A stretch of 64,000 nucleotides of DNA from Nitrincola sp048264025 (GCF_048264025.1 NZ_JBLXDN010000008.1:1-64000), one strand, 5' to 3'; shown: positions 52,469 through 61,938, counted from the stretch's first letter. The notes: a model not told the origin generated them from the letters alone. Numbers and translations are program-made.

Positions 52469-52927
52469 TCAGGCTACCGCCTGAAAACCTTCTCTGGCAG
52501 CACTGATCTGCTCCAGCATGTGCCCACCTAAGGAAGCCAGAGATATTTGCGCAAAGCGATCATTTCTAATCGGGCTATTTAACGGCATCAAGGTTTTAAC
52601 ATTCAGATGGCTGACCAGATAAGCAAACTCTCCGGGTTCCTGTGCTGTCACTGAATGATTCAAGCGCCCAACAAGGTCCCGGTTAAACAGGCTATCTGGC
52701 TCTGGATAGACGGGTTTGCTTGGCAACTGAAAACCACCGTCAGCTCCCGCAGTTGCGCTGGCATCTGAAGAATAACGTTCATGACTGGATGCAATCAGAC
52801 TCAACAGCATGCCAAACTGTGCACTATTAGGTGAGCGCACAGCCTGGGGAAGGTTCGCTGTATAACCTTCTACCCGGTTAAGAAAAACCTCACTCGTTAT
52901 CCGATCATTTTGCATGCGTGTCTCCAT
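52469..52927 (-). CDS. 152-aa unknown protein
   Basis: 152 aa (a second start, ATG at 52915, is possible). It has LPQAVRSPNSAQFGMLLSLIASSHERY in the first third and a Phe/Leu-rich middle; no membrane helix or signal is obvious. I do not recognise the family. Convergent with the upstream plus-strand gene with 10 bp between stops. Confidence 0.6.
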   Translation of the reverse strand: METRMQNDRITSEVFLNRVEGYTANLPQAVRSPNSAQFGMLLSLIASSHERYSSDASATAGADGGFQLPSKPVYPEPDSLFNRDLVGRLNHSVTAQEPGEFAYLVSHLNVKTLMPLNSPIRNDRFAQISLASLGGHMLEQISAAREGFQAVA

Positions 52928-53126
52928 GGCATTGCATCCGTTATCGGCCTGAAAGCAAAATACTTTAACACCGATTTGAACAACAGCCTGACTAACCGGA
53001 GTCTGTTTTATAACCCACTATCTGCTAGAATAATCTGTTGTTCATTTCTTGTTCACACTGAAATGGGCCTAATTAACAACGACAACACTGGCACACCAAA
53101 TGAACACGATGCGGAGCAATTTTCTC

Positions 53127-53597
53127 ATGCAACTCAGAAAGTACTCCATTTTTTTGCTACTGGTTATCTGGTGCTCCAGCCTGCTTGCTGATGAAGCCAC
53201 AGTAACACTGGTAACCCCCTCCGGAGAATTGCAAATCAGCGCAAACGAACTGCGTGCGATGGCTGGCAATGAACTGGAAATTTACGACCCATTTCAGCGC
53301 GTAAGCATCCCCGTCCGCGGCGTCGACCTGATCGATTTCATCGAGCATTTTGCCACGGATCACAGTCAGGCCAGCCGACTTAAATTTATTGCCAGTGATG
53401 ACTACGAAACACACATTTCGCAATGGAACTCTGGCAACTGGCTGCTCGTCACCCATGAGAATGGACATGAACTGCGACTGCGAGACCACGGCCCGATTAA
53501 GCTGGTTGAAAAGAGCCTCGGTAATCGCAACCCAGAGAATCTGCGTAATTTTAATGACTGGGTCTGGATGATTACAACTATTGAGGTTCTGGAGTGA
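53127..53597 (+). CDS. periplasmic SUOX-fold-like domain protein
   Basis: 156 aa: a signal peptide (about 1-24) followed by a compact domain resembling the Mo-cofactor-binding-like fold (oxidoreductase, molybdopterin type): VTLVTPSGELQISANELRAM, RGVDLIDFIEHF, LRLRDHGPIKLVEK and DWVWMITTIEVLE. The conserved Cys that ligates molybdenum is absent (no Cys in the mature part), so it probably binds ligand or a partner but not Mo. ATG at 53127 has GGAG upstream and is preferred over 53100. Its stop overlaps the GGDEF gene by 4 bp, a coupled pair seen elsewhere. Confidence 0.75.
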   Translation: MQLRKYSIFLLLVIWCSSLLADEATVTLVTPSGELQISANELRAMAGNELEIYDPFQRVSIPVRGVDLIDFIEHFATDHSQASRLKFIASDDYETHISQWNSGNWLLVTHENGHELRLRDHGPIKLVEKSLGNRNPENLRNFNDWVWMITTIEVLE

Positions 53598-54703
53598 TAG
53601 GGAAACTACTGCGCCTGCGGACTCGCTGGCTCTGGCTCAGCCTGTTAAGTTTCAGTGTAATTTTGGCCTGGATCACCTATGAAACCCGCTGGTTTTATCC
53701 AGAAATGCAGCGATATTTTGGTGACTCAGGCACCCTGATGGGACAACAACTCGCTAGCCGCAGCCGCCACCACTTACAGGCGGCCCTGTCAGACCTGAGC
53801 GTCATCACTGAGAAAGATGACTCACTCACCAACGCGTTGTCTAATCTGGATATAGCCTGGGGTTTTATCAATATTGCCGTATATAAAGAGCACTATGCCT
53901 GCACCGAACCCAGTCTTGAAAGGCTTGACCGGTTTATTGAACGCATTGAAGCAGCACAGCCCCCGACAGCACAAGAATCACTTACCGAACTGCTACCTGT
54001 GCTTCAATGTGCGACAGAAATAGAACAAGGCCAGTGGGATACCCGATCTGCTGTTGCCATGGAAGTAGCCCAGCGCATCAATTTTCACCAGCGCATGCTG
54101 CTCGGTGGAGCCGCTGTGTTGTATTTAATGGGTATCGGCTTTTGGTGGCTGCACGAGCAACAACGTACGGCTTTTAATCAAAACTTACGCGATAAACTGC
54201 GCTGGAAAAAGCAGGCGTTACACGATCCATTAACCGGGGCACTGAATCGGCGTGCACTGGATGCCGACCTGAGTTTGCATTTCGAACGTATGGCTTCTGA
54301 AGATTACAGCTTTGTCATGCTGATGTGTGATATCGATTATTTCAAGCCCTATAATGACACCCTTGGCCATGCTGAAGGCGATAAAGCACTGCAACGCGTA
54401 GTCACTGCGATCAAAGACGTACTTCGACAGGAAGACCGTATTTACCGATACGGCGGAGAGGAGCTAGCCGTGCTGCTGACAGGCGCTTCAAGTGACGAAG
54501 GGGTGGAGATAGCCTTTCGCGCACTTGAAGCCGTGGAGCAGCTGTACATCGCCAACCCGGGCAGTCCATCAACCTACCTGACTATCAGTATCGGTGTAAG
54601 TTGCGCCAATGCCGGCACCCACAATGCTGATGCACTGATCCGTGATGCTGACAAAAAACTTTATCGGGCCAAGCATAATGGCCGCAATTGCCTGGCCACC
54701 TGA
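53594..54703 (+). CDS. membrane diguanylate cyclase (GGDEF)
   Basis: 369-aa c-di-GMP synthase. TM1 (about 10-30), a periplasmic region (about 35-170, with two Cys), TM2 (about 174-192), and a GGDEF domain (about 205-365). The active site is GGEEL in YRYGGEELAVLL (about 283-294); the DPLTGALNRRAL start and DIDYFKPYND (metal site) are complete. An Rxxd-type I-site is not clear. Overlaps the SUOX-like gene, which could present a signal to the periplasmic region. Confidence 0.93.
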   Translation: MIGKLLRLRTRWLWLSLLSFSVILAWITYETRWFYPEMQRYFGDSGTLMGQQLASRSRHHLQAALSDLSVITEKDDSLTNALSNLDIAWGFINIAVYKEHYACTEPSLERLDRFIERIEAAQPPTAQESLTELLPVLQCATEIEQGQWDTRSAVAMEVAQRINFHQRMLLGGAAVLYLMGIGFWWLHEQQRTAFNQNLRDKLRWKKQALHDPLTGALNRRALDADLSLHFERMASEDYSFVMLMCDIDYFKPYNDTLGHAEGDKALQRVVTAIKDVLRQEDRIYRYGGEELAVLLTGASSDEGVEIAFRALEAVEQLYIANPGSPSTYLTISIGVSCANAGTHNADALIRDADKKLYRAKHNGRNCLAT

Positions 54704-54729
54704 TGCCCTCCACTGACCGGATAGATTAG

Positions 54730-55221
54730 ATGAGAAGTAAACTTATCACCCGCACTGGCTACCTGAAACTAAAACAGGAACTGGATCAGTTATGGCGTGA
54801 AGAACGCCCGGAAGTTACCCGTAAAGTAACTTGGGCGGCGAGCCTGGGTGATCGCTCAGAAAATGCCGACTATCAGTACAACAAGAAACGCCTGCGTGAA
54901 ATTGACCGCCGCGTGCGCTACTTACTGAAAACACTAGAAGACATCCGCATTGTCGACTATGCACCGGAACAGGAGGGTAAGGTTTTTTTTGGTGCCTGGG
55001 TCAGCATTGAGAATGATGCGGGTGAAATCCGCCAATTTCGCATTGTCGGCTATGATGAAATTTTCGAGCGCAAGGACTATATCTCCATAGACTCACCCAT
55101 GGCCCGAGCCCTGCTGAAAAAGTCGGTAGACGATGAAGCCCTAGTGGAAACGCCAGCCGGTAGCTGTTGCTGGTATATCAATGAGATCCGCTACGAACCG
55201 GATACTGAAACAAATAAATAG
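54730..55221 (+). CDS. greB: transcription elongation factor GreB
   Basis: 163 aa. An N-terminal coiled coil (RTGYLKLKQELDQLWREERPEVTRKVTWAASLGDRSENADY) with the tip Asp/Glu pair in DRSENADYQYNKKRLREID, then an FKBP-like C-terminal domain with SIDSPMARALLKK. GreB is told from GreA by the extra charged patch and length. It reactivates backtracked RNA polymerase by transcript cleavage. Confidence 0.95.
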   Translation: MRSKLITRTGYLKLKQELDQLWREERPEVTRKVTWAASLGDRSENADYQYNKKRLREIDRRVRYLLKTLEDIRIVDYAPEQEGKVFFGAWVSIENDAGEIRQFRIVGYDEIFERKDYISIDSPMARALLKKSVDDEALVETPAGSCCWYINEIRYEPDTETNK

Positions 55222-55290
55222 GTTCTGGCTGCGGCAATACAGCAATCAGCTCAAGTAAATGGGAATTGTAAAAAATCAGGAGATAAAAAA

Positions 55291-55366
55291 TGGTGGGTCG
55301 TACAGGATTCGAACCTGTGACCAATTGGTTAAAAGCCAACTGCTCTACCAACTGAGCTAACGACCC
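55291..55366 (-). tRNA. tRNA-Lys (UUU), copy 2
   Basis: 76-nt cloverleaf with anticodon TTT, CCA end encoded, and a T-arm GGTTCGAATCC. Identical to the copy at 55385-55460. Confidence 0.96.
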
Positions 55367-55384
55367 AACTGCGGCAGGTATGAG

Positions 55385-55460
55385 TGGTGGGTCGTACAGG
55401 ATTCGAACCTGTGACCAATTGGTTAAAAGCCAACTGCTCTACCAACTGAGCTAACGACCC
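55385..55460 (-). tRNA. tRNA-Lys (UUU), copy 1
   Basis: 76-nt cloverleaf with anticodon TTT and encoded CCA, 18 bp from the other identical Lys copy. Matches the E. coli tRNA-Lys closely. Confidence 0.96.
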
Positions 55461-55480
55461 GCTCATGTGCCTGGGTTATA

Positions 55481-55556
55481 TGGCTCCCCGAGCTGGACTC
55501 GAACCAGCGACCAATAGATTAACAGTCTACTGCTCTACCAACTGAGCTATCAGGGA
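55481..55556 (-). tRNA. tRNA-Asn (GUU)
   Basis: 76-nt cloverleaf: acceptor TCCCTGA pairs with TCGGGGA, anticodon GTT in GACTGTTAATC, CCA encoded. Confidence 0.95.
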
Positions 55557-55583
55557 ACAACCCTTGCATTTTCATTCATCCTT

Positions 55584-55671
55584 TGGCGGAGGGACAGGGA
55601 TTCGAACCCTGGGAGCCTCGCGACTCGTCGGTTTTCAAGACCGGTGCTTTCGACCACTCAGCCATCCCTCC
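55584..55671 (-). tRNA. tRNA-Ser (UGA)
   Basis: 88-nt class II tRNA with a long variable arm (GACGAGTCGCGAGGCTC region), anticodon TGA in CTTGAAAACC, encoded CCA. First gene of the Ser-Asn-Lys-Lys run. Confidence 0.95.
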
Positions 55672-55686
55672 AAAGGATGGGCGCAG

Positions 55687-55714
55687 ATTCTACCGTCTCA
55701 GCAAATTATGTCAA
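55687..55714 (-). promoter_or_regulatory. promoter of the tRNA-Ser-Asn-Lys-Lys run
   Basis: Minus strand TTGACA (55709-55714), 16-bp spacer, TAGAAT (55687-55692), 16 bp before the tRNA-Ser start. The -35 overlaps the stop codon of the GGDEF-EAL gene. Confidence 0.65.
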
Positions 55715-58494
55715 CACTTAATTTCCTCTACCGGTAGAGGGCGGGCGAAAAAGTACCCCTGTGCTATGTCGCAACCTTGCGATTTGAGGAATTCAAGCTG
55801 TTCCTGAGTCTCCACGCCTTCGGCGATCAGACCGATACCGAGACTCTGGGCCATATTGATAATGGCACAAATAATAGCCTGATCATCCTGATCAGTTTCA
55901 ATATCAGCAACAAAGGTCCGATCGATCTTTAAAAAGTCGATCGGCAAGCGTTTCAGATAACTCAATGATGAATAGCCGGTACCGAAATCATCTATCGCCA
56001 CTCTGATACCCAGCTTGCGCAGCTCAGAAAGCTGCACCACGGCCTGTTCCATATCCCTGATCAATGCCCCCTCGGTGATCTCAACGCACAGCTGAGAGGG
56101 CCTCAGGCCCTCCTGATCGATACACTGACGTATCAGCGTCAACCAGCGGTCTCCTCCAAACTGCCTTGGCGAGATATTTACACCAATTTGAACCTTTTCA
56201 TCCAAGCGCGGCAGCAGATCCCGACAGGCTTGCAGCATCATCCAACTGGTCAGATCAGCAATAATATCTGACTCTTCGGCTACCGGAATAAACTCAGCAG
56301 GGGGTACCACGCCTAATTCTTCACTGTTCCAGCGCATCAGCACTTCATAACCAAAAACATCTTGTGTATCCAGATGTATTTCCGGCTGATATACCAGACT
56401 CATTTCATTACGGCTCAGCGCATGTCGCAACCCATGTTTGATTTGCATCAGCCGGTGATTGCGCTGATCCAGGTCGACATCAAAGAACGCATAGCAGCCC
56501 CGTCCCAGCGCCTTGGCATGGTACATAGCGGCATCAGCATGCCGCATCAGCTGATCTAAGTTCTCACCGTCACGGGGATAACTGACCACTCCTACGCTAC
56601 AGCCAATACTGACTTCAACATCCTCCAACTGAAAAGGCTTACTCAGGGTTTCGATCAGATTTTCGGCGATGCTTGCCAGAGCAATATCATTGTCCACCGG
56701 CGAGATCAGCAAAGTGAATTCGTCACCTCCCAGGCGGCTGACAATATCACTGTCTCGAACTTGCCCCAGAATGCGATCTGCCACCTGCTTCAGCAACGCA
56801 TCACCCGCATCATGTCCGAAAGAGTCATTCACTTCCTTGAATAAATCAAGATCCACAAACAGCAGCGCAAAACTCTCGTTATAACGGCGCGCTCTGGCCA
56901 AGTACTCATGCACTTTTTCTTTAAAGGCCAGCCGATTAAACAACCCCGTGAGTGAATCCCGGTAAGCCAACTTACGCAGTTTGGTGCGCGCCTGGTACTC
57001 TTCAGACACATCCTGAAAGATACCAAAATAACCCGTTGCCACATCTCGGCGGTCACGAATACTGCTGATGGAAAGCCGCACCGGATACGCCGTGCCATCT
57101 GGACGCTTATTCCACAACTCCCCTTTCCAGCTCCCCTCACTCTTTACCTGATGCCACATCGCCTGGTAAAAATAGCTGTCATGTAGATCAGATTTCAGAA
57201 AGGCTGGATCCTGGCCCAGCACAGACTCTCTGGAGTAACCGGAGATACGCTCAAATGAAGCATTCACATCGATCACTCGATTGGCATCATCGGTAATCAT
57301 GATACCTTCCGCCGCATGCTCAAATATCCGTCTAGACACACCCAGCATATATTCATTCTGCTCTTGCTCGGTGACGTTAGTGGCCACAGAACAGATGGCT
57401 TCGGGCTGCCCTAGATCATCGAACAGGGGGAATTTCACCATGAACCAACTGTGCATTACCCCATCAACCGGAAAACTGCTCTCAAACTGCAACGGCTTTC
57501 GACTACGAATCACTTCATCGTCATAGCCTTTAATTTCAGATGCATAGGGTTCTTCCAGCAGATCAAACACCTGCTTTCCATGAGTGTCTTCACCAAAGAA
57601 GCTGTAGAAGCGCTTATTCCCAAGCGTATAAACACCCTGAAGATTTTTGATATACACCATAGAGGGAATATGGCGCAGAATACTGTCCATCTGCGCATGG
57701 GTGCGCATTAACTCATCACGACTGTTACGTAATGACTCCAGCATGTGATTGAGCGCAGCGGCAATCACCCCTAACTCATCACGCCCTTTCAGCGCTACCT
57801 GGGTATCCAGTTCTCCCTCACGAATTTTATCCACAGCATCGGTAATCAGCGCCAGACGCCGACCGATAAACCGCTCTGACCAGATCCAAAGCAGCACGGC
57901 CAGCACACCAATTGCCAGAGAGACCCAGAGGAACACACCTTCTAGACGGTACCAACCCTGTTGTGCTGATTGATCCAGATCCAGCTCTAATAAGATGATG
58001 CCATTTTCAACCCCTGGTGCTTGGATATCATCGAGGGACAGCAGTTTCAACGCAGTCAGTCCATACAGACTATGTACATCGCGAGTAATCAGTTGCACTT
58101 CAGGATGCTGTGTTTCCATCACGCTGAAAGGCAAGCGACGATCAAAATGTAACGGCACCTGATCAAGGTGCAACCCGATATAGTTCAGATTTGTCGATGC
58201 CAGGATATGCAGCGAAGCATCCATAACCAGCAGGTGTTTCACTTCAGCATGAGCACCTGTAGAAGCAACTTCACGCTGGACACTTTCAAGATCATCACGT
58301 GCCAACAGGTACCCAAAACTGCTCTGAAGCCGGTTCAATGTATACATCAAATTAGATTCAGCGGTTTGATAAAATAACTTGGTCACGAAAGGCTTGAGTA
58401 CCAGATGAGAACCCAGCATCAACAGGATAGCAAACCCCAAAATTAACAGCGGGATAGAACGGCGTAATGAGAAAATCGGAATACGTCTGATCAT
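55711..58494 (-). CDS. GGDEF-EAL c-di-GMP protein with PAS domains
   Basis: 927-aa membrane protein. TM1 (about 15-37), a periplasmic sensor (about 38-185), TM2 (about 187-207), HAMP (about 208-262), two PAS domains (about 275-390 and 395-510), GGDEF (about 515-675) with SRLGGDEFTLL, and EAL (about 690-925). The EAL-type motif reads EVL in YEVLMRWN, and the catalytic DDFGTGYSSLSYL and EGVETQEQLEFL are intact, so phosphodiesterase activity is likely; GGDEF is canonical too. Its ATG overlaps the stop of a small lipoprotein gene. Confidence 0.95.
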   Translation of the reverse strand: MIRRIPIFSLRRSIPLLILGFAILLMLGSHLVLKPFVTKLFYQTAESNLMYTLNRLQSSFGYLLARDDLESVQREVASTGAHAEVKHLLVMDASLHILASTNLNYIGLHLDQVPLHFDRRLPFSVMETQHPEVQLITRDVHSLYGLTALKLLSLDDIQAPGVENGIILLELDLDQSAQQGWYRLEGVFLWVSLAIGVLAVLLWIWSERFIGRRLALITDAVDKIREGELDTQVALKGRDELGVIAAALNHMLESLRNSRDELMRTHAQMDSILRHIPSMVYIKNLQGVYTLGNKRFYSFFGEDTHGKQVFDLLEEPYASEIKGYDDEVIRSRKPLQFESSFPVDGVMHSWFMVKFPLFDDLGQPEAICSVATNVTEQEQNEYMLGVSRRIFEHAAEGIMITDDANRVIDVNASFERISGYSRESVLGQDPAFLKSDLHDSYFYQAMWHQVKSEGSWKGELWNKRPDGTAYPVRLSISSIRDRRDVATGYFGIFQDVSEEYQARTKLRKLAYRDSLTGLFNRLAFKEKVHEYLARARRYNESFALLFVDLDLFKEVNDSFGHDAGDALLKQVADRILGQVRDSDIVSRLGGDEFTLLISPVDNDIALASIAENLIETLSKPFQLEDVEVSIGCSVGVVSYPRDGENLDQLMRHADAAMYHAKALGRGCYAFFDVDLDQRNHRLMQIKHGLRHALSRNEMSLVYQPEIHLDTQDVFGYEVLMRWNSEELGVVPPAEFIPVAEESDIIADLTSWMMLQACRDLLPRLDEKVQIGVNISPRQFGGDRWLTLIRQCIDQEGLRPSQLCVEITEGALIRDMEQAVVQLSELRKLGIRVAIDDFGTGYSSLSYLKRLPIDFLKIDRTFVADIETDQDDQAIICAIINMAQSLGIGLIAEGVETQEQLEFLKSQGCDIAQGYFFARPLPVEEIKC

Positions 58495-58625
58495 GGCAGA
58501 AACCTGTCGATTATATGCGCCAGCCCCGCCCTATGATCACCTGACAGAGCTTCACTTTCAAAACAGCCGCTCAAGAGCAACAACAGCAGTAATACACAGA
58601 CCCGCTTGATCAATCTCACCCCCAT
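58491..58625 (-). CDS. 44-aa small lipoprotein
   Basis: Small ORF MGVRLIKRVCVLLLLLLLSG then CFESEALSGDHRAG.. ending FLP. A leucine-rich signal and lipobox LLSGC (Cys at 21) indicate a processed lipoprotein with about 24 mature residues. Its TGA overlaps the ATG of the GGDEF-EAL gene (ATGA), suggesting translational coupling. Family not recognised. Could be a sensor cofactor of the downstream enzyme or an unrelated short lipoprotein. Confidence 0.6.
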   Translation of the reverse strand: MGVRLIKRVCVLLLLLLLSGCFESEALSGDHRAGLAHIIDRFLP

Positions 58626-58686
58626 GCCCTGGAACGCTTGTAAAATAGCCGACTATCTTATCCTGCTGAATTTCTAAAAACGATGC

Positions 58687-59754
58687 TTAACTATAGCGTT
58701 CAGTATAGTACTCACTGCGCCGGTATTCTCCCGGCGTCATGCCAGTCCATTTTTTGAAAGAGCGAAAAAACGCGGATGGCTCATCAAATCCCATTAACCC
58801 GGCAACATCGTTGATGGACAACTGTGGCGCACTCATGTAGTTGATAGCGGCGGCCCGACGCTCTTCATCCTTGATTTTCTGATAGGACGTACCCTCTTCC
58901 AACAACCGCCGGCGCAGTGTAGACACTGACATATGCAAGGCGCGCGCGACTTCCTCAGCTGAGGGTAACTCTCGACTAAAATCCTTACCCAGCATCGAAA
59001 TCACTCGGGCTTTCAGGCTCTTGTCATCATCCACCATGACGATCAACTGATAAGGGGCCGTTTTCAGAAAGCCACGCAGAGTCTCTTCATTCTGCGCCAA
59101 AGGAAGGTCCAGATACTTGGCAGGAAAAACGATAGCGTCTTCATGCTGACTGAACTTCACTTCTGACTGAAACAGCTTGATGTACTGGTCTGCATCACCC
59201 GGATCATCAAAGGTAAAATAGGCGGCCTTTAATTCTAAACGACGTCCGATCAGCCAGCTCATAAAGTGGTGCCACATAGACAGCGACGTGCGTATCTGCA
59301 AGGGCGATTCTTTACCCATTAACGAACGAAAGTCGGCTTCACTCAAGCTCTCGATGGCTGCAAATGACACCTTGGCATACCGACCCCGACGCACCAGCAC
59401 CGGTTTAATCATTGAACCACGGCAAATTTCATAGAAGTCACTGCAACGCCGTAGCGCTCGCTCCAGGGTTGAACAATGAATAATGGCATGGCACATCATC
59501 CGAAAAGTTCCGTTAGGGACTCTTCCTCCACTGAGCATGCCAAAAGATTCATCCTGCGCTATCCACATAATCTGCTGGTATAACAAGCCAAATTTAAAAG
59601 CAGGCAACTCATTAAGCTGCTCTATCTCGTCCCGACTAATATCCACATGCGTCAACAGATCATTGGTATTAAAGCCTTGTAACTCGGCCATCGCCAGCAG
59701 ATGGCGCACATAACCGGTCGGTACTGTAATCGTTTTCTCCACTCTTGCCTCCAA
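58687..59754 (-). CDS. AraC-family transcription regulator
   Basis: 355 aa. N-terminal ligand-binding half of arabinose_bd type (about 15-205, with GMLSGGRVPNGTFRMMCHAIIHC) and C-terminal double HTH (about 255-350; EVARALHMSVSTLRRRLLEEGTSYQKIKDE, then MGFDEPSAFFRSFKKWTGMTPGEYR). Such regulators control lipid, terpenoid or aromatic uptake/catabolism genes next to them. It is divergent from the DUF1302-DUF1329 pair with a 208-bp gap that contains a CACATATGTG palindrome at 59772-59781; a link is likely but not shown. Confidence 0.9.
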   Translation of the reverse strand: MEARVEKTITVPTGYVRHLLAMAELQGFNTNDLLTHVDISRDEIEQLNELPAFKFGLLYQQIMWIAQDESFGMLSGGRVPNGTFRMMCHAIIHCSTLERALRRCSDFYEICRGSMIKPVLVRRGRYAKVSFAAIESLSEADFRSLMGKESPLQIRTSLSMWHHFMSWLIGRRLELKAAYFTFDDPGDADQYIKLFQSEVKFSQHEDAIVFPAKYLDLPLAQNEETLRGFLKTAPYQLIVMVDDDKSLKARVISMLGKDFSRELPSAEEVARALHMSVSTLRRRLLEEGTSYQKIKDEERRAAAINYMSAPQLSINDVAGLMGFDEPSAFFRSFKKWTGMTPGEYRRSEYYTERYS

Positions 59755-59962
59755 GTCACTTAGAAAAACGCCACATATGTGATCCAGCGCACAAAAATGT
59801 CAGCCTGATTGAGCTCTAATGTCATTGTTAACAACACAGCTATGGATAAGACTGATAAGTATTGCAAATTCGGCCATTGCTCTGGCACAAGTTGGATTAA
59901 ATCCTCTTTACTGCCGCATAGCCTAACAATAAACCTCAGTAACACAATAATAACAAGGTGGA

Positions 59963-61918
59963 ATGAACGAAATGGCAACTAAAATACTGCGCCGCAAAGG
60001 CCAGCAGGCACTACAACGCCCCTGCTTCCGTCCCGCTCTGCTCGCTGGCTTGCTTGCCTCCGGCTTTACCGCACAAACACAAGCAGTTGAATTTCAGCTA
60101 GGCGAAATTCAAGGACGCTTCGATTCCAATATCTCCATCGGCACCAGTATTCGCATGGACGACCCGAGCCCCGGTCTGATTTCCCAGCCAAACGACGGCA
60201 CCAGCATGGGTTCAGGCAGTTACGATGACGGTACGCAAAACTTCAAAAAAGGAAGTCCCTTTTCTACGGTACTCAAAGGCGTTCACGACCTGGAGTTACG
60301 CTACGAAAATGTAGGTTTCTTTGGACGGGCCAAATATTGGTATGACTACGAACTGGAGAAGGGCAACCGTTCTCATGGCCACATTCCAAATGGCTATGCG
60401 CCCAACACACGACTCGATGACAGCGGCTTCAATGATTTTGCCAAATTCTCCGGCATAGAAATTCTTGACGCCTATTTCTACGGTGGCTTTGACCTGGGCA
60501 ACATGCCACTGGATGTCCGCATTGGTCGTCAGGCCATCAACTGGGGTGAAAGCACCTTTATCCAGGGCGGCATCAACTCATTCAACCCTGTGGATGTGAC
60601 CGCATTTCGCCGCCCTGGTGCCGAACTAAAAGAGGGGTTACTGCCCTTCGGTAGTGTATTTGCTTCATTGGGTTTGACAGATAACCTGAGTGTTGAAGGT
60701 TTCTATCAGTATGAATGGGAGCCCACTGTTGTGGATGGCTGTGGCACCTATTTTTCCAACAATGACTTTACTGCGCAGGGATGTGATGGGATTCGAGTCT
60801 TCTCTCAGCTAGGTCAGCCGCTGATTGACCTGACGGTTGGAGATCAGGATTACTTCAACTTAGCCTCTGGTGGTCAATGGGCTCTGAACGGTATTGACCC
60901 CGTTGTAAGGCGTAACGCCGATGGGCGCAGAGAAGGCAGTGATGATGATCAGTTTGGGCTAGGTTTTCGCTACTTTGCTGAAAACCTGAACAACACTGAG
61001 TTCGGACTATATTTTGCCCAGTACAATAGCCGTTTGCCAATGATCAGCGGAATTAACTCTGCACGTACCTCAGACTCCGTTAATGTATTCATTCCAGGCG
61101 TCGGTGCCATTGATGCCGCCACAGCTGCAGGACTTGTAACCGGAGGCCTGCTTCCCCCTGAAACCATGGCACTGTTCCCTTTGATTGCAGCTTTTGATTC
61201 TGAATATTTTATCGAATACCCAGACTCCATAAAAATGGTCGGTCTGAGTTTTAGCACCAACTTGGGCGACATAGCCTGGTCTGGTGAAATCAGCCATAAA
61301 CAAGACCTGCCTATTCAGGTGAATGGACCATTATTAGTGGGTGCCATCCTGCGCCAAAATATAGGTGGCGTTGGCAATGCGGGTGCTGATCAACTGATTC
61401 AGCAAGCTGGTGCTGGCGGCACAATCCGCGGTTACGGTACGTTTGATGTAACCCAGGCCCAAACCACGTTCATCAAGTTTTTTGATAACGTATTGGGTGC
61501 TAGCCGCCTGACAACTATTGGAGAGCTGGGCTGGACCCATGTACATGGCCTGGATGAAGATGCCAATGCATTGAAATATGGTCGTTCAGGTATTTATGGC
61601 TACGAAGCGGGTGACACTGATGGTTTTGTGACTCGCAACTCCTACGGCTATGTCCTGCGCGGCGCATTGGAATACCCCAACGCTTTTGCTGGTGTCACAC
61701 TAACTCCTGAGTTCAACTTCCGCCATGGTATCAAGGGTAACGGACCGGAACCTGGGGCGGCGTTCCGTGAAAATGAGAAAGCAATCAGTCTGGGGATTAC
61801 TGCGGACTATATGAACCGCTACCGCATTGGTGCGTCTTACACCAGTTTCTTTGGCGGCTCCTTTAACGCTGAAAAAGACCGGGACTATCTATCACTCAAC
61901 GCCTCTATCGCCTTTTAA
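59963..61918 (+). CDS. DUF1302 family outer-membrane protein
   Basis: 651 aa (ATG at 59963 or 59972). N-terminal signal peptide (about 25-52), then a beta-rich protein with the DUF1302 pattern EFQLGEIQGRFDSNISIGTSIRM, RIGRQAINWGES.FIQGGINSFNPVD and a C-terminal FxYLSLNASIAF end typical of outer-membrane proteins. Pairs with DUF1329 genes in many gammaproteobacteria and has been linked to hydrophobic compound handling, but its function is unproven. Confidence 0.9.
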   Translation: MNEMATKILRRKGQQALQRPCFRPALLAGLLASGFTAQTQAVEFQLGEIQGRFDSNISIGTSIRMDDPSPGLISQPNDGTSMGSGSYDDGTQNFKKGSPFSTVLKGVHDLELRYENVGFFGRAKYWYDYELEKGNRSHGHIPNGYAPNTRLDDSGFNDFAKFSGIEILDAYFYGGFDLGNMPLDVRIGRQAINWGESTFIQGGINSFNPVDVTAFRRPGAELKEGLLPFGSVFASLGLTDNLSVEGFYQYEWEPTVVDGCGTYFSNNDFTAQGCDGIRVFSQLGQPLIDLTVGDQDYFNLASGGQWALNGIDPVVRRNADGRREGSDDDQFGLGFRYFAENLNNTEFGLYFAQYNSRLPMISGINSARTSDSVNVFIPGVGAIDAATAAGLVTGGLLPPETMALFPLIAAFDSEYFIEYPDSIKMVGLSFSTNLGDIAWSGEISHKQDLPIQVNGPLLVGAILRQNIGGVGNAGADQLIQQAGAGGTIRGYGTFDVTQAQTTFIKFFDNVLGASRLTTIGELGWTHVHGLDEDANALKYGRSGIYGYEAGDTDGFVTRNSYGYVLRGALEYPNAFAGVTLTPEFNFRHGIKGNGPEPGAAFRENEKAISLGITADYMNRYRIGASYTSFFGGSFNAEKDRDYLSLNASIAF

Positions 61919-61938
61919 ACAGCTGCAGGAGAATAATA

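Noticed and set aside
55291..55671. tRNA run as an integration hotspot with an island
   Set aside because: No integrase, direct repeat of tRNA ends or foreign composition is seen nearby; flanking genes are housekeeping.
56300..56360. EAL domain inactive because motif reads EVL
   Set aside because: EVL variants are common in active phosphodiesterases, and the DDFGTGYSSL and EGVET motifs are intact.
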